A DNA stretch of 62,666 nt, from assembly GCA_001464375.1 (NCBI GenBank), contig LNEW01000172.1, positions 1 through 62,666 on the forward strand, written 5' to 3'. The notes beneath the pieces were generated by a model, which saw nothing but the letters and a program-made list of their open reading frames with translations, was not told the DNA's origin and did not search any database. A program made the position numbers and the translations under genes. This stretch comes from Rhodospirillales bacterium Ga0074136. Its GTDB lineage: Bacteria; Pseudomonadota; Alphaproteobacteria; Acetobacterales; Acetobacteraceae. Below, piece after piece: positions 16,190-25,616 of the stretch (position 1 is its first letter; the number at the start of each line of letters is the position of its first letter).

Positions 16190-17721
16190 ATCGTCGCGCC
16201 CAGCACCCAGGGCGCGAATTCCTGTGCGCCAAAGCCCATCGCCTCGCTGCGCGTGGGCTCGCCGGATGCGGTGCGGAGCATCAGTTCGAAGATGCGCTGC
16301 CCGCAGGCCTCCACCGTCTCCCCGCCGCTGACGATGGCGCCGCAGTTGATGTCCATGTCCTCGCTCAGGCGCTCATACATCGCGGTATTGGTCGCGAGCT
16401 TGATCGACGGCGCCGGCTTCATCCCGAACACGCTGCCGCGCCCGGTGGTGAAGCAAACCAGGTTGGCACCGCCCGCCACCTGGCCGGTCGCGCCCACCGG
16501 ATCGTAGCCCGGCGTATCCATGAACACGAAGCCCTTGGCGGTGATCGGTTCCGCGTAGCGATACACCTCGACCAGGTTGGTGGTGCCCGCCTTGGCCATG
16601 GCACCGAGCGACTTCTCCAGGATGGTGGTGAGCCCGCCGGCCTTGTTGCCGGGCGACGGGTTGGCGTTCATCTCCGCCCCCTCGCGCGCCGTGTAGTCCT
16701 CCCACCATTTCATCACATCGACCAGTTTCTGCCCGACCTCGCGCGAGACGGCGCGACGCGTCAGCAGGTGTTCGGCACCGTAGGTCTCCGGACTCTCGCT
16801 CAGGATCACCGTGCCGCCATGGCGCACCACCAGGTCGGACGCCGCACCCAACGCCGGGTTGGCGGTGACGCCCGAATATCCGTCCGACCCGCCGCACTGC
16901 AGCGCCACGCACAATTCGGACGCGGGCAGCGGCACGCGCGTGGCGGTGTTGGATTCCGCCAGCACCTCTCGCACGAAATCCATTCCCTTCAGCACGGTCG
17001 CGCGCGACCCGCCGCTGTCCTGGATGTCCATGCTGCGCAGCCGGCCGGTCAGCTTCTGCTCCTCGAGCATGGGGCCGAGCTGGTTCACCTCGCAGCCCAG
17101 GCCGATGGCAATCACGTGCGAGAAATTGGCATGCCGCGCGAAGCCCGCCAGCGTGCGGCGCAGCACGCGCAGCGGTTCGTCCATCGTCATGCCGCAGCCG
17201 GTCTTGTGCGTCAGCGCCACCACGCCATCGACGTTCTGCCAGGCTTCCAGCGGGTCATGGCCGGTGATCGGGTTGCGTTCGAACTGCCGCGCGATGAGTT
17301 CCGCCACATGCGCCGAGCAATTCACGCTGGTGACGATGCCGATGTAGTTGCGCGTCGCGGCGCGCCCATCCGCGCGGCGGATGCCCATGAAGGTGGCGGG
17401 CGCATCGATATACGCCGTCGGCTTCGCGTCCACGCCCCAGGCGTAGTCGCGCGCAAAATCGCCCATCTCGCAATTATGCGTATGCACCCAGGCGCCAGGC
17501 TCGATCGCATCCGTCGCGAAGCCGATGATCTGCCCGTAGCGGCGGATGGGTTCACCCTTCGCATGCGCACGCACCGCCACCTTGTGCCCCGCGGGGATGC
17601 GCCGCGCGCCGACCGTCACGCCTGGCGCGACCGCGGTACCGGGCATCAGCACGGCGCGGGCTATCACCACGCCATCCTCGGGGTGCAGTCGAATCACGGG
17701 CGGCAGCGTCGCGGTGGTCAT
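16186..17721 (-). CDS. UxaA-family altronate/galactarate dehydratase
   Basis: A 511-residue enzyme of the altronate/galactarate dehydratase family, giving 2-keto-3-deoxy sugar acids. The N-terminal SAF domain covers about residues 1-95 (VHTHNCEMGDFARDYAWG close to its end), followed by the large GD_AH catalytic region with GCDMxxDEP-like and GGSDGYSGVTANPALG motifs, NPSPGNKAGGLT, and CGAIVSGGETVEACG near the C-terminus. The length fits UxaA. ATG 17721 is chosen because GGGAGGA lies seven bases before it; a longer reading to 17805 is basic and unconserved. First gene of the minus arm of the sugar-acid island. Confidence 0.88.
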   Translation of the reverse strand: MTTATLPPVIRLHPEDGVVIARAVLMPGTAVAPGVTVGARRIPAGHKVAVRAHAKGEPIRRYGQIIGFATDAIEPGAWVHTHNCEMGDFARDYAWGVDAKPTAYIDAPATFMGIRRADGRAATRNYIGIVTSVNCSAHVAELIARQFERNPITGHDPLEAWQNVDGVVALTHKTGCGMTMDEPLRVLRRTLAGFARHANFSHVIAIGLGCEVNQLGPMLEEQKLTGRLRSMDIQDSGGSRATVLKGMDFVREVLAESNTATRVPLPASELCVALQCGGSDGYSGVTANPALGAASDLVVRHGGTVILSESPETYGAEHLLTRRAVSREVGQKLVDVMKWWEDYTAREGAEMNANPSPGNKAGGLTTILEKSLGAMAKAGTTNLVEVYRYAEPITAKGFVFMDTPGYDPVGATGQVAGGANLVCFTTGRGSVFGMKPAPSIKLATNTAMYERLSEDMDINCGAIVSGGETVEACGQRIFELMLRTASGEPTRSEAMGFGAQEFAPWVLGATM

Positions 17722-17878
17722 CGGTAGTCCTCCCTCATCCCGCGGCATCCTAGCGCCCGGGCCTGCGCGACGGGAACGTCGAAGCGCGAACGGATTGCCC
17801 GGCACGGACCGCGCGGCGCGGCGCGGCCAACATCCCTGCCCTTGCGTCCCGCGTCACGCCGGCGCATCAATCGGGCGG

Positions 17879-17972
17879 ACACCTTGGGGAGCCCCGTCCG
17901 GGGGCTGAGAGGCGGGCTTCACCCGCGACTCATGGAACCTGATCCGGTTCGGACCGGTGTAGGGAACGGTGC
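17879..17972 (+). promoter_or_regulatory. TPP (THI-box) riboswitch
   Basis: Conserved thiamine-pyrophosphate aptamer elements appear in order: GGGGG-CTGAGA (17900-17910), the variable hairpin GGCGGG/CCCGC, GGAACCTGATCCGG (17934-17947), and CCGGTGTAGGGAACGG (17954-17969). CACC at 17880-17883 pairs with GGTG at 17968-17971 as P1. The next gene on this strand starts 94 bases further on. Downstream, TCCTT (18039-18043) can pair with GAGGA (18054-18058), the ribosome site, which fits ligand-dependent translational control (inference). Confidence 0.9.
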
Positions 17973-18066
17973 CACCCGTTCGTCCGCGCGTTCAGCACCC
18001 CCGGGGTGAACGCGCGGCCATGCGCGGAGCCCCCGGTTTCCTTCCCCGTCATGGAGGAGACGACGA

Positions 18067-19644
18067 ATGCATCGCCGCACGCTGATTGCCGCCACGGCCG
18101 CCGCCACGCTGGCCCGCCCCGCCGTCGCGCAGCCCGCACGCGCCCGCACGCTGCGCTTCATGCCGCAGGCCGCGCTGGCTTCGCTCGACCCGGTGTTCAG
18201 CCCCAGCACCATCATCACCACCCATGCGTATTGCGTGTTCGACACGCTGTACGGCGCCGATCGCGCGCTGCGCCCGCGCCCGCAGATGGCCGAGGGCCAT
18301 GCGGTCGAGGACAACGGCCGCACCGTGCGCATCCGCCTGCGCGACGGGCTGCGCTGGCATGACGGCGCGCCTGTCCGCGCGGCCGATTGCGTGGCCTCGA
18401 TCAAGCGCTGGGCGAGCCGCGACGGCTTCGGCCAGGTGCTGCTGCGCGCCACCGCGGAGCTCTCCGCCGCCGATGACCGCACCATCGCCTTCCGCCTGCA
18501 CCGCCCCTTTCCCGCGCTGTTCGATGCGCTGGCCAAGCCTGGTTCCTCGCCCTGCTTCATGATGCCCGAGCGCATCGCCGCGCTGCCCGCCGACCGCCCG
18601 CTGGGGGTCGAGCACATGATCGGCTCCGGCCCCTGGCGCTTCGTGGGCGCCGACTACGTGCAGGGCACGCGCAGCATCTACGCGCGCAACGACGCCTACA
18701 TCCCGCGCGACGAACCGGCCGAGGCCGCCGCCGGCGGCAAGCGCGTGCATTTCGACCGGCTGGAACTCACCTGGATCCCCGATGGCGGCACGGCCGCGGC
18801 GGCGCTGCGCACCGGCGAGATCGACTGGATCGAGTACCCCCTGCCCGACCTGGTGCCGGTGCTCGAGCGCGGGCCGCAGACGCGCACGCAGATCTACGAC
18901 CCGAACGGCTTCCTGGGCTTCCTGCGCTTCAACCACCTGCACAAGCCGTTCGACGATGTGCGCGTGCGCCGCGCCATCCGCGACGTGATCGTGCAGTCCG
19001 ACTTCATGGCCGCCGTGGCGTTGGAAGGCGACTGGCAGGAATGCCACGCCATGTTCCCCTGCGGGTTGCCGGGCGTGGTGGAGTTCCCGCCCGCCGCGCG
19101 CGGCCCCGCCGCGATGGACCGCGCCCGCGCCGCCCTGCGCGAGGCCGGCTACAACGGCGAACCCATCATCCACATCAACCCGTCCGACTTCCCGGCGGTG
19201 ACGCAGCAGGGGCGGCTTACGGTCGAACTGATGCGCCAGCTCGGCGTCAACATCCAGGTGGTGGAAAGCGACTGGGCCTCGACGCTGGCGCGCCGGGCCA
19301 ACCGCAACCCGCCGGCGCAGGGTGGGTGGAACCTGCACAACACCAATGGCCCGGCGGCGACCATCGCGAACCCGGCGGTCTCCTTCGCCATCCGCATGAA
19401 CGGTGCCGCCGCCTGGCCCGGCTGGCCGACCGACGCGGCGGTCGAGGAACAGGTCGAGGCCTGGATCAACGCCACCGACACCGACACGCAGGCCGCCGCG
19501 ATGCGGCGGCTGCAGGAACTCGCCTGGGATGCCGTGCCCTTCGCACCGACCGGGCTGTTCCGCCTGCGCACGGCCTTCCGGGCCGACATCACCGGCGTGC
19601 TGCAGGGCCCCAACCCCTTCGTGTGGAACCTGCGGCGCGGGTAG
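18067..19644 (+). CDS. ABC transporter family-5 solute-binding protein under TPP control
   Basis: A 525-residue periplasmic binding protein of the dipeptide/nickel (SBP_bac_5) family. A Tat-like signal peptide (RRTLIAATAAATLARPAVA) is followed by LRFMPQAALASLDPVFS, the family opening. GLRWHDGAPVRAADCVASIKRW matches the family signature, and GSGPWRF is also typical. No permease or ATPase gene is adjacent, so partners must lie elsewhere. The riboswitch upstream suggests that it binds thiamine, a thiamine precursor or a breakdown product (inference). It ends facing the convergent eipB cluster. Confidence 0.88.
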   Translation: MHRRTLIAATAAATLARPAVAQPARARTLRFMPQAALASLDPVFSPSTIITTHAYCVFDTLYGADRALRPRPQMAEGHAVEDNGRTVRIRLRDGLRWHDGAPVRAADCVASIKRWASRDGFGQVLLRATAELSAADDRTIAFRLHRPFPALFDALAKPGSSPCFMMPERIAALPADRPLGVEHMIGSGPWRFVGADYVQGTRSIYARNDAYIPRDEPAEAAAGGKRVHFDRLELTWIPDGGTAAAALRTGEIDWIEYPLPDLVPVLERGPQTRTQIYDPNGFLGFLRFNHLHKPFDDVRVRRAIRDVIVQSDFMAAVALEGDWQECHAMFPCGLPGVVEFPPAARGPAAMDRARAALREAGYNGEPIIHINPSDFPAVTQQGRLTVELMRQLGVNIQVVESDWASTLARRANRNPPAQGGWNLHNTNGPAATIANPAVSFAIRMNGAAAWPGWPTDAAVEEQVEAWINATDTDTQAAAMRRLQELAWDAVPFAPTGLFRLRTAFRADITGVLQGPNPFVWNLRRG

Positions 19645-19805
19645 GCACGCCACCCCGCCAGCCACCAGGCGGAGACGGCCACCCCAGCACCGGCGGGCCG
19701 CGCGCGACCGGGTCGTGCGGGCACTGGCAAGGGCGGCGGGGGTCGTGCGGGCACGCTTGACGGCGGCGACGGCGCCGCGGCCGGCCGCCGTGAACCGGAA
19801 CGGCG

Positions 19806-20024
19806 TTACGCCTCGTCCGGGTCGTAGGGGCGGATCGGCAGGCGCCGGATCGCGGCCTCGGCGGCCAGGGCGCCCTCGGCGCGGGAAGCGGCGATCGCAC
19901 CGCGGTCTTCACCCGCCATCACGGCCACGATTCGCGCGGCATCCTCGGCCGCCCCGCGCATCGCCTCCTGGCCGCGCCGATAGGCGCGTGCCAGGGCCAC
20001 CTGGACGGCCGGGTCGTTCAGCAC
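19806..20024 (-). CDS. Small Ala-rich hypothetical protein
   Basis: A 72-residue, mostly helical, alanine-rich protein (ARAYRRGQEAMRGAAEDAARI, trimmed), ending in RPYDPDEA. GTG start at 20024, overlapping the end of the eipB-like gene by seven bases, so it is probably translated as the second gene of that pair. No family recognised and no signal peptide. Confidence 0.45.
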   Translation of the reverse strand: MLNDPAVQVALARAYRRGQEAMRGAAEDAARIVAVMAGEDRGAIAASRAEGALAAEAAIRRLPIRPYDPDEA

Positions 20025-20872
20025 CCGCCGGCCACGTCCTCGAGCTTCACCATCCGGCCCTCCACGACGAACTCGCGGAAGTCCATCAGCAGTTGGTCGG
20101 CGATGCCGTTCTCCCAGTAGCGCAGCGACACCTCGTAGGACGGCGTGGTCGCGCCACCCCCCTGCTGCTGGGCCTCGCGGTCGAAGAACGCGATGCGCAT
20201 GCGCAAGGAGCCGAGCGGCGACAGCGACGGAAACGCGGCAACCTCGCGCGGCGCATCCCAGGCGGAGAGGACCGTCGTGGTATCCTGCGCGCCATCCTCC
20301 GACGTGCCGTCGAACAGCGGGCCGACCACCAGGCGCTGGCCGCCACGCGCGGCGTTGAGCGTGAGGATGGTGTGTTGGTTGGGCAGCATGGTGCCCGGCG
20401 GCAGGCGTTCCTCGCGCGCGGCGGGCTCGGTGTAGCGCACCACGCCCGAACCATCGGCGGCGATCTCGGCCTCGCCGGCGATGCGGGTGGTGACCGCGCC
20501 CTGCGTCATCTGCGTGAGCGTGAATCGCAGCCGTCGCCCGTCCTTGCTTTCATAGGTCGCGTAGTCCGACGCGGTCTCGACCTCGGTCCCCTCGCGGTCG
20601 GTCAGCGTGAGCGAGAAGCGCTGGCGCGTCGCCCAGCCGTCGCAGGCGTCGATCACCTCGTAGCCCATGGCCCCCTCGGCGCGGGCGATGTTGCCGGGTT
20701 CGCGCGCCTGCGCGAGCGTCAGCCGATAGGCCGCGCGATGCGCCGCCAGGTGGCGCGCCTCGATCGGCTGGCCGGCGGGCACCGCCACGGCAGGGGCAGG
20801 GGCCGGAGCCTGGGCGTGGGCAACGGGCACCGCGAGAAGCGCGACCATGGCAGTCAGCAGGCTCAGCCGCAT
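20018..20872 (-). CDS. eipB: EipB-family cell-envelope integrity protein (DUF1849)
   Basis: A 284-residue periplasmic protein. The signal peptide MRLSLLTAMVALLAVPVAHA is followed by a Pro/Ala linker. The body shows HRAAYRLTLAQAR, GAMGYEVIDACDGWATRQRF, and a region with LPNQHTILTLNAARGG, as in the DUF1849/EipB beta-spiral family of alphaproteobacteria. EipB in Brucella supports envelope integrity (family knowledge). It carries only two cysteines: one in IDACDGW and one as its last residue. The small downstream gene overlaps its end. Confidence 0.85.
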   Translation of the reverse strand: MRLSLLTAMVALLAVPVAHAQAPAPAPAVAVPAGQPIEARHLAAHRAAYRLTLAQAREPGNIARAEGAMGYEVIDACDGWATRQRFSLTLTDREGTEVETASDYATYESKDGRRLRFTLTQMTQGAVTTRIAGEAEIAADGSGVVRYTEPAAREERLPPGTMLPNQHTILTLNAARGGQRLVVGPLFDGTSEDGAQDTTTVLSAWDAPREVAAFPSLSPLGSLRMRIAFFDREAQQQGGGATTPSYEVSLRYWENGIADQLLMDFREFVVEGRMVKLEDVAGGC

Positions 20873-20905
20873 TGCGGGCTCCTCGGGCGTGGCATGACCG
20901 TGAAC

Positions 20906-22708
20906 TTAGGGAGTCTTCGGCCCCGCCGCACCCTTTGGCGGCGGCAGGTCGAGCTTGATGTGCAATTCCTTCAGCCGCGCCGGCGGCACGCCGGCCGGGG
21001 CCTGCATCATCAAATCCTCGCCCTGCTGGTTCAGCGGGAACAGGATGACCTCGCGGATGTTCGGCTCATCGGCCAGCAGCATGACGATGCGGTCGATGCC
21101 CGGGGCCGAGCCGCCATGCGGCGGCGCGCCGTAGCGGAAGGCGTTGAGCATGCCGCCGAAGCGGTCCTCGACATCCTGGGCGGTGTAGCCGGCGATCTCG
21201 AAGGCGCGGATCATGATCTCGGGGCGGTGGTTGCGGATGGCGCCGCTGCTGAGCTCCACGCCGTTGCACACGATGTCGTACTGGAACGCCTTGATGTCCA
21301 AGGGATCCATGGTGTTCAGCGCCTCCAGCCCGCCCTGCGGCATGGAGAAGGGATTGTGGCTGAAGTCGATCTGCTTGGTGTCCTCGTTCAGCTCGTACAT
21401 CGGGAAATCGACGATCCAGCAGAAGCGGAATTCCGACTGTGCGATCAGGTCGAGCTCCTCGCCGAGGCGGGTGCGGACCTTGCCGGAGAATTTCGGCGCC
21501 TCGTCCTTCTTGCCGGCGGCGAAGAACACGGCGTCGCCGGGGTTCAGACCGCAGGCGGCCCGGATGGCCTCGACGCGGTCGGCCTCTAGGTTCTTGGCGA
21601 TCGGTCCCTTGGGGCCATCGGCGGCAAACTGGATGTAGCCCAGGCCGCCCGCACCTTCCGCCCGCGCCCAGTCGTTCAGCTTGTCGAAGAAGCCGCGCGG
21701 CTTGTCGGCGGCACCCGGCGCCGGGATGGCCCGCACCACGCCGCCGGCGGCCGCGATCTTGGCGAAGAGCCCGAAGCCCGAACCCGCGAAATGCTGGGTC
21801 ACATCGGTGATGCGCAGCGGGTTGCGCAGGTCCGGCTTGTCCGACCCGTACTCCAGCATGGCGGTGTCGTAGGCGATGCGCGGGAAGGGCGCGCCGTACA
21901 CGCGACGCTCACCCGCGAATTCCTCGAACACACCGGCGATCACCGGCTCGATCGCGGCGAAGACGTCTTCCTGGGTGACGAAGCTCATCTCGAAATCGAG
22001 CTGGTAGAATTCGCCGGGCGAACGGTCCGCGCGGGAGGCCTCGTCGCGGAAGCAGGGGGCGATCTGGAAATACCGGTCGAAGCCCGCGACCATGGCGAGC
22101 TGCTTGAACTGCTGGGGCGCCTGCGGCAGCGCGTAGAACTTGCCCGGGTGGTTGCGCGCGGGCACCAGGAAGTCGCGCGCGCCCTCGGGGCTGGAAGCCG
22201 TGAGGATCGGCGTCTGGAACTCGGTGAAGCCCTGGTCGATCATGCGGCGGCGGATGGAGGCGATCACGCCCGCGCGCAGCATGATGTTGCGGTGCTGGCG
22301 TTCGCGCCGCAAATCGAGGAAGCGGTAGCGCAGGCGCAGGTCTTCCGGGAACTCCTGCTCGCCGGCCACCTGGATGGGCAGTTGCTCGGCGGCGGATTGG
22401 ATCGCCACGTCGCGCACGCGGATTTCGACCTCGCCGGTCGGCAGGCGGGGGTTCACCGTGCCGGGTTCGCGCAGCACGACCTCTCCGGTGATGGTCACCA
22501 CGCTTTCGGGGCGGGTTTCCTCCAGCGTGGCCAGCAGCGGCGACCCGGCGGCCACGACGCATTGCGTCATGCCGTAGTGGTCGCGCACATCCACGAACAG
22601 CAGCCCGCCATGGTCGCGCTTGCGGTGTACCCAGCCGGAGATGCGCACCGTGGCGCCGGCATCGGTGGCGCGGAGCGCCGCGCAGGTATGGGTGCGATAG
22701 GCGTGCAT
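20906..22708 (-). CDS. aspS: Aspartyl-tRNA synthetase
   Basis: A 600-residue class IIb synthetase. The N-terminal OB-fold anticodon domain reads [18 protein letters not shown]. Class II motif 2 is [25 protein letters not shown] (trimmed here to its key residues FRDE and the ending QLDFE), the GAD insertion is present in mid-protein, and motif 3 is [14 protein letters not shown]. The length is typical. Many alphaproteobacterial AspRS enzymes are non-discriminating and also charge tRNA-Asn, which the sequence alone does not settle. ATG 22708 is chosen over a longer upstream reading because the conserved N-terminus starts here. Confidence 0.95.
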   Translation of the reverse strand: MHAYRTHTCAALRATDAGATVRISGWVHRKRDHGGLLFVDVRDHYGMTQCVVAAGSPLLATLEETRPESVVTITGEVVLREPGTVNPRLPTGEVEIRVRDVAIQSAAEQLPIQVAGEQEFPEDLRLRYRFLDLRRERQHRNIMLRAGVIASIRRRMIDQGFTEFQTPILTASSPEGARDFLVPARNHPGKFYALPQAPQQFKQLAMVAGFDRYFQIAPCFRDEASRADRSPGEFYQLDFEMSFVTQEDVFAAIEPVIAGVFEEFAGERRVYGAPFPRIAYDTAMLEYGSDKPDLRNPLRITDVTQHFAGSGFGLFAKIAAAGGVVRAIPAPGAADKPRGFFDKLNDWARAEGAGGLGYIQFAADGPKGPIAKNLEADRVEAIRAACGLNPGDAVFFAAGKKDEAPKFSGKVRTRLGEELDLIAQSEFRFCWIVDFPMYELNEDTKQIDFSHNPFSMPQGGLEALNTMDPLDIKAFQYDIVCNGVELSSGAIRNHRPEIMIRAFEIAGYTAQDVEDRFGGMLNAFRYGAPPHGGSAPGIDRIVMLLADEPNIREVILFPLNQQGEDLMMQAPAGVPPARLKELHIKLDLPPPKGAAGPKTP

Positions 22709-23129
22709 GGGCGAGTGACCGTAATTGTCTGGGACGGAAGGCCGCGCAGAGGGACCGACCGGCCCCGGGCTGTCAAGCATGGGGGCCGGCACTGCGGCGT
22801 TGTGCGCGGATTGCTGGCTTTGGACAAATTCTCCCCCGAGGGGGCCCGGGGTCGGCTTCGGTGGATCGGATCGGGCCGGCGGCACCATCGACATGCCCGA
22901 TGGGTCTACCAGAATTTTTTCCTATCAACAAGCCCGGCGGCGGAGCGATTCGTCGCGGCCCGGCCACGACCGCGACACGCTGCCCCGGGAGCCTCGCCCG
23001 GTGGCGCCATTCGTCGCGGTGGGAGGGTCATCGGCAGCAACGGCCCGCCAGTCAGCCCGGCAGCGAGGCGGCTTTCCCGATCGGATAACGGACCACACAG
23101 GCATCCGACGCCGGCAGGCCGGCCGCGCG
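22709..23129. other. Non-coding gap between aspS and aldo/keto reductase gene
   Basis: About 420 bp with no frame I can support. On the minus strand a perfect TTGACA lies at 22776-22771, upstream of aspS, but no matching -10 follows at 16-18 bp. A plus-strand T-run (22915-22920) has no hairpin before it. Probably the aspS promoter region plus the reductase 3' end. Confidence 0.5.
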
Positions 23130-24080
23130 TCAGGCGCTGGCAGCGTCCAGTTCGGCCATGTCGGCCGTGGACAAGACCAGATCGCCGGCCGCCGCCAGTT
23201 CCGCCAATTGCCCGGAGCTGGTCGCGCTCGCGATCGGCGCCGTGACGCCCGGCCGCGCCAGCTGCCAACCCAACGCCACGGCCGCCGCACTGACGCCATG
23301 CCGCGCCGCCACCGCATCCACCGCCGCCAGCACGCGCATGCCCTTGTCGGTCATGTGCTTGGCCACGCTGCGTTCGCCCCGCACGCTTTTCCCCAGGTCC
23401 GCCGCCGTCCGGTACTTGCCGCTCAGGAACCCCGAAGCCAGCGCGGAATAGGTGATCACGCCCACCTGCTCGGCCAGGCACAGCGGCAGCAGGTCGGCCT
23501 CGATGCCGCGATCCATCAAGTTATAGACCGGCTGGTGGCTCTCGAAGCGCGGCAGGCCGTGCTGGGCGCTGAGGTCCAGCGCCGCCTTCAGCCGCGCCGC
23601 GGTGTAGTTGGACGACCCGATGGCGCGGACCTTCCCCGCTTCGATCAGCCGGCCGAAGGCGCCGAGCGTGTCGGCCAGCGGCGTCGCCTCGTCATCCTTG
23701 TGCGCCTGGTACAGGTCGATCCGGTCGATCCCGAGGCGCTTGAGCGATGCCTCGCAGGCCTGCGCAATCCAGGCCGGCGAGAGCCCCTTCCCCTGCCCCG
23801 GGATCTCCATGCCGCACTTGGTCAGCACCAGCACGCGGTCCCGCACGCCCGGGCGCGCCTTCAGCCAGGCGCCGATCACGGCCTCCGACTCGCCACCGAC
23901 ATGCCCGGACACCCATGTCGAATAGACATCCGCCGTGTCGATCGCGACCAGCCCGCGCTCCACGCAGGCATCGAGCAGCCGGAAGGACATCGCCTGGTCC
24001 GCCGTCCAGCCGAAGACATTGCCGCCGAACACCACCGCCGGCACCGACAGCCCCGACCGGCCGAGCGCGCGCATCTGCAT
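23130..24080 (-). CDS. Aldo/keto reductase
   Basis: A 316-residue NADPH-dependent (alpha/beta)8-barrel oxidoreductase. Seen: AIDTADVYSTW (catalytic Asp and Tyr), LTKCGMEIPG near the catalytic Lys, IDLYQAHKDDEATP with the catalytic His, and IGSSNYTAARL. It resembles YajO/YghZ-type reductases. The start at 24080 follows GGAGGG with eight-base spacing; six more residues would need an ATG further out. It diverges from rnd. The natural substrate is unknown. Confidence 0.87.
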   Translation of the reverse strand: MQMRALGRSGLSVPAVVFGGNVFGWTADQAMSFRLLDACVERGLVAIDTADVYSTWVSGHVGGESEAVIGAWLKARPGVRDRVLVLTKCGMEIPGQGKGLSPAWIAQACEASLKRLGIDRIDLYQAHKDDEATPLADTLGAFGRLIEAGKVRAIGSSNYTAARLKAALDLSAQHGLPRFESHQPVYNLMDRGIEADLLPLCLAEQVGVITYSALASGFLSGKYRTAADLGKSVRGERSVAKHMTDKGMRVLAAVDAVAARHGVSAAAVALGWQLARPGVTAPIASATSSGQLAELAAAGDLVLSTADMAELDAASA

Positions 24081-24191
24081 GGGGGAACCCTCCACTTTCG
24101 CCGTCCAGGATGCGCCGCGCCCGGCGCGCCGGCCAGCCCTGCCCCCGGCGCGGCTTTCCCTGGCCCGCCCCGGGGTCTAGAAACGAATCAC

Positions 24192-25379
24192 ATGAGTCGC
24201 CGCCCCGCTGCCGCCGCCGAAGCCACCCCCGCCCTGATCACGGAGACCGAGGCCCTGGCCGCGCTTTGCGCCCGCCTGCGCTCCGAAGCCTTCGTGACGG
24301 TCGACACCGAATTCATGCGCGAACGCACCTACTGGCCCGAACTGTGCCTGGTGCAGCTCGCCGGCGAGAACGAGGTGGCCGAGGTCGACGCGCTGGCCCC
24401 CGGCCTGGACCTCGCGCCGCTCGGCGAATTGCTGGCCGACCCCGCCGTCGTGAAGGTGTTCCACGCCGCCCGGCAGGACGTGGAGATCTTCCTGTTGAAG
24501 TTCGACGCGGTGCCGACACCGCTGTTCGACACGCAGATCGCCGCGATGGTCGCCGGCTATGGCGACCAGGTGTCGTATGACGGGCTGTGCCGGTCGCTGG
24601 CTGGCGTGCAGATCGACAAGGCGCACCGCTTCTCCGACTGGTCGGCGCGCCCGCTCTCCGCCGCGCAACTCGCCTATGCCGCCGCCGACGTTACTCACCT
24701 ACGCAAGATCTACACCGCGCTGGATGCCAAGCTGCGCCGCGAAGGTCGCCTTGCGTGGGTCGCCGAGGAAATGGGCGCGCTGGCCGACCCCGCGACCTAT
24801 CGCCAGGACCCCGAGAGCGCCTGGGAACGCCTGCGCCCGCGCACCACCAACCGCCGCTTCCTGGGCGTGCTGCAGGCGGTCGCCGCCTGGCGCGAACGCG
24901 AGGCGCAGCGCATCAACATCCCGCGCCAGCGCCTGGTGAAGGACGAGACGCTGCTCGAGATCGCTGCCACCACGCCGGAGACACCCGCCGACCTGGCGCG
25001 GGCGCGGGGCGTCTCGGAAGGCTTCGCCAAGGGGCGGTCCGGGGTGGGCCTGCTCGCGGCCGTGCAGGCCGGCAAGGGCCTGCCCGACGATGACTTGCCG
25101 GAAGCGCCCAAGGACCGCGCCGGCCCGCCAGCCTCGCCCGCCCTGGTGGCGCTGCTGAAGGTGCTGCTGGCGGCCAAAAGCGAGGAACACAACGTCGCGC
25201 CGAAACTGCTCGCGAGCAGCGACGACCTCGACCGCCTGGCCGCCGGCGATGGCGCCGAAGTGCCGGCGATGCACGGCTGGCGGCGCGAGGTGTTCGGCGA
25301 GGCCGCGCTGGCGCTGAAGGCAGGGCGGCTGGCGCTGGGGGTGGATGGGAAGCGGGTGAAGTTGATCCCGGCGGGGTGA
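24192..25379 (+). CDS. rnd: Ribonuclease D
   Basis: A 395-residue 3'-to-5' exoribonuclease involved in tRNA 3' processing. The DEDD nuclease domain shows VTVDTEFMRERTYWPELCLVQLA (exo I, DxE), FHAARQDVEIF (exo II), and YAAADVTHLRKIY (exo III). The HRDC domain follows from about residue 215, with RINIPRQRLVKDETLLEIA. The ATG follows a short divergent spacer. Its 3' end leads directly into the palindromic element. Confidence 0.93.
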   Translation: MSRRPAAAAEATPALITETEALAALCARLRSEAFVTVDTEFMRERTYWPELCLVQLAGENEVAEVDALAPGLDLAPLGELLADPAVVKVFHAARQDVEIFLLKFDAVPTPLFDTQIAAMVAGYGDQVSYDGLCRSLAGVQIDKAHRFSDWSARPLSAAQLAYAAADVTHLRKIYTALDAKLRREGRLAWVAEEMGALADPATYRQDPESAWERLRPRTTNRRFLGVLQAVAAWREREAQRINIPRQRLVKDETLLEIAATTPETPADLARARGVSEGFAKGRSGVGLLAAVQAGKGLPDDDLPEAPKDRAGPPASPALVALLKVLLAAKSEEHNVAPKLLASSDDLDRLAAGDGAEVPAMHGWRREVFGEAALALKAGRLALGVDGKRVKLIPAG

Positions 25380-25380
25380 G

Positions 25381-25614
25381 GGTGTCCCGGAAAGGGCTTT
25401 GCCCTCCCCGGACCCCACCCACCAAAGGCCTAAAGGCCTCTGGACACCAATACCTGATCGGGGATTTTGGGCAGGGGCATGGCGTGCCCTCCGCGTCGGT
25501 CTCGCCGACGATGCCCCTGCCCAAAACCCCCGATTAAAGTAACGGGATCCAAGGGCCTTAAGCCCTTGGTGGGGGGAGGTCCGGAGGGGGGCAAAGCCCC
25601 TCTCCGTGGAGCAC
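25381..25614. repeat. Large imperfect palindromic intergenic element
   Basis: Two arms of about 100 bp (25381-25480 and 25511-25614) are reverse complements with small gaps. The inner 22 bp (25459-25480 with 25511-25532) pair fully, with one G-U. Outer parts carry mirrored gGGGCTTTGCCc and CCAAGGGC/GCCCTTGG-like blocks. The 30-base loop holds its own hairpin, CGTCGG-TCTCG-CCGACG. It lies between the convergent rnd and ppx stops. A related sequence begins at the right end of the window, so this looks like a dispersed REP-like family that could also end transcription in both directions. Confidence 0.75.
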
Positions 25615-25616
25615 CC

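Noticed and set aside
22748..22776. Promoter for aspS with a perfect TTGACA
   Set aside because: At 16-18 bp the expected -10 reads CCCTCT, which is not acceptable.
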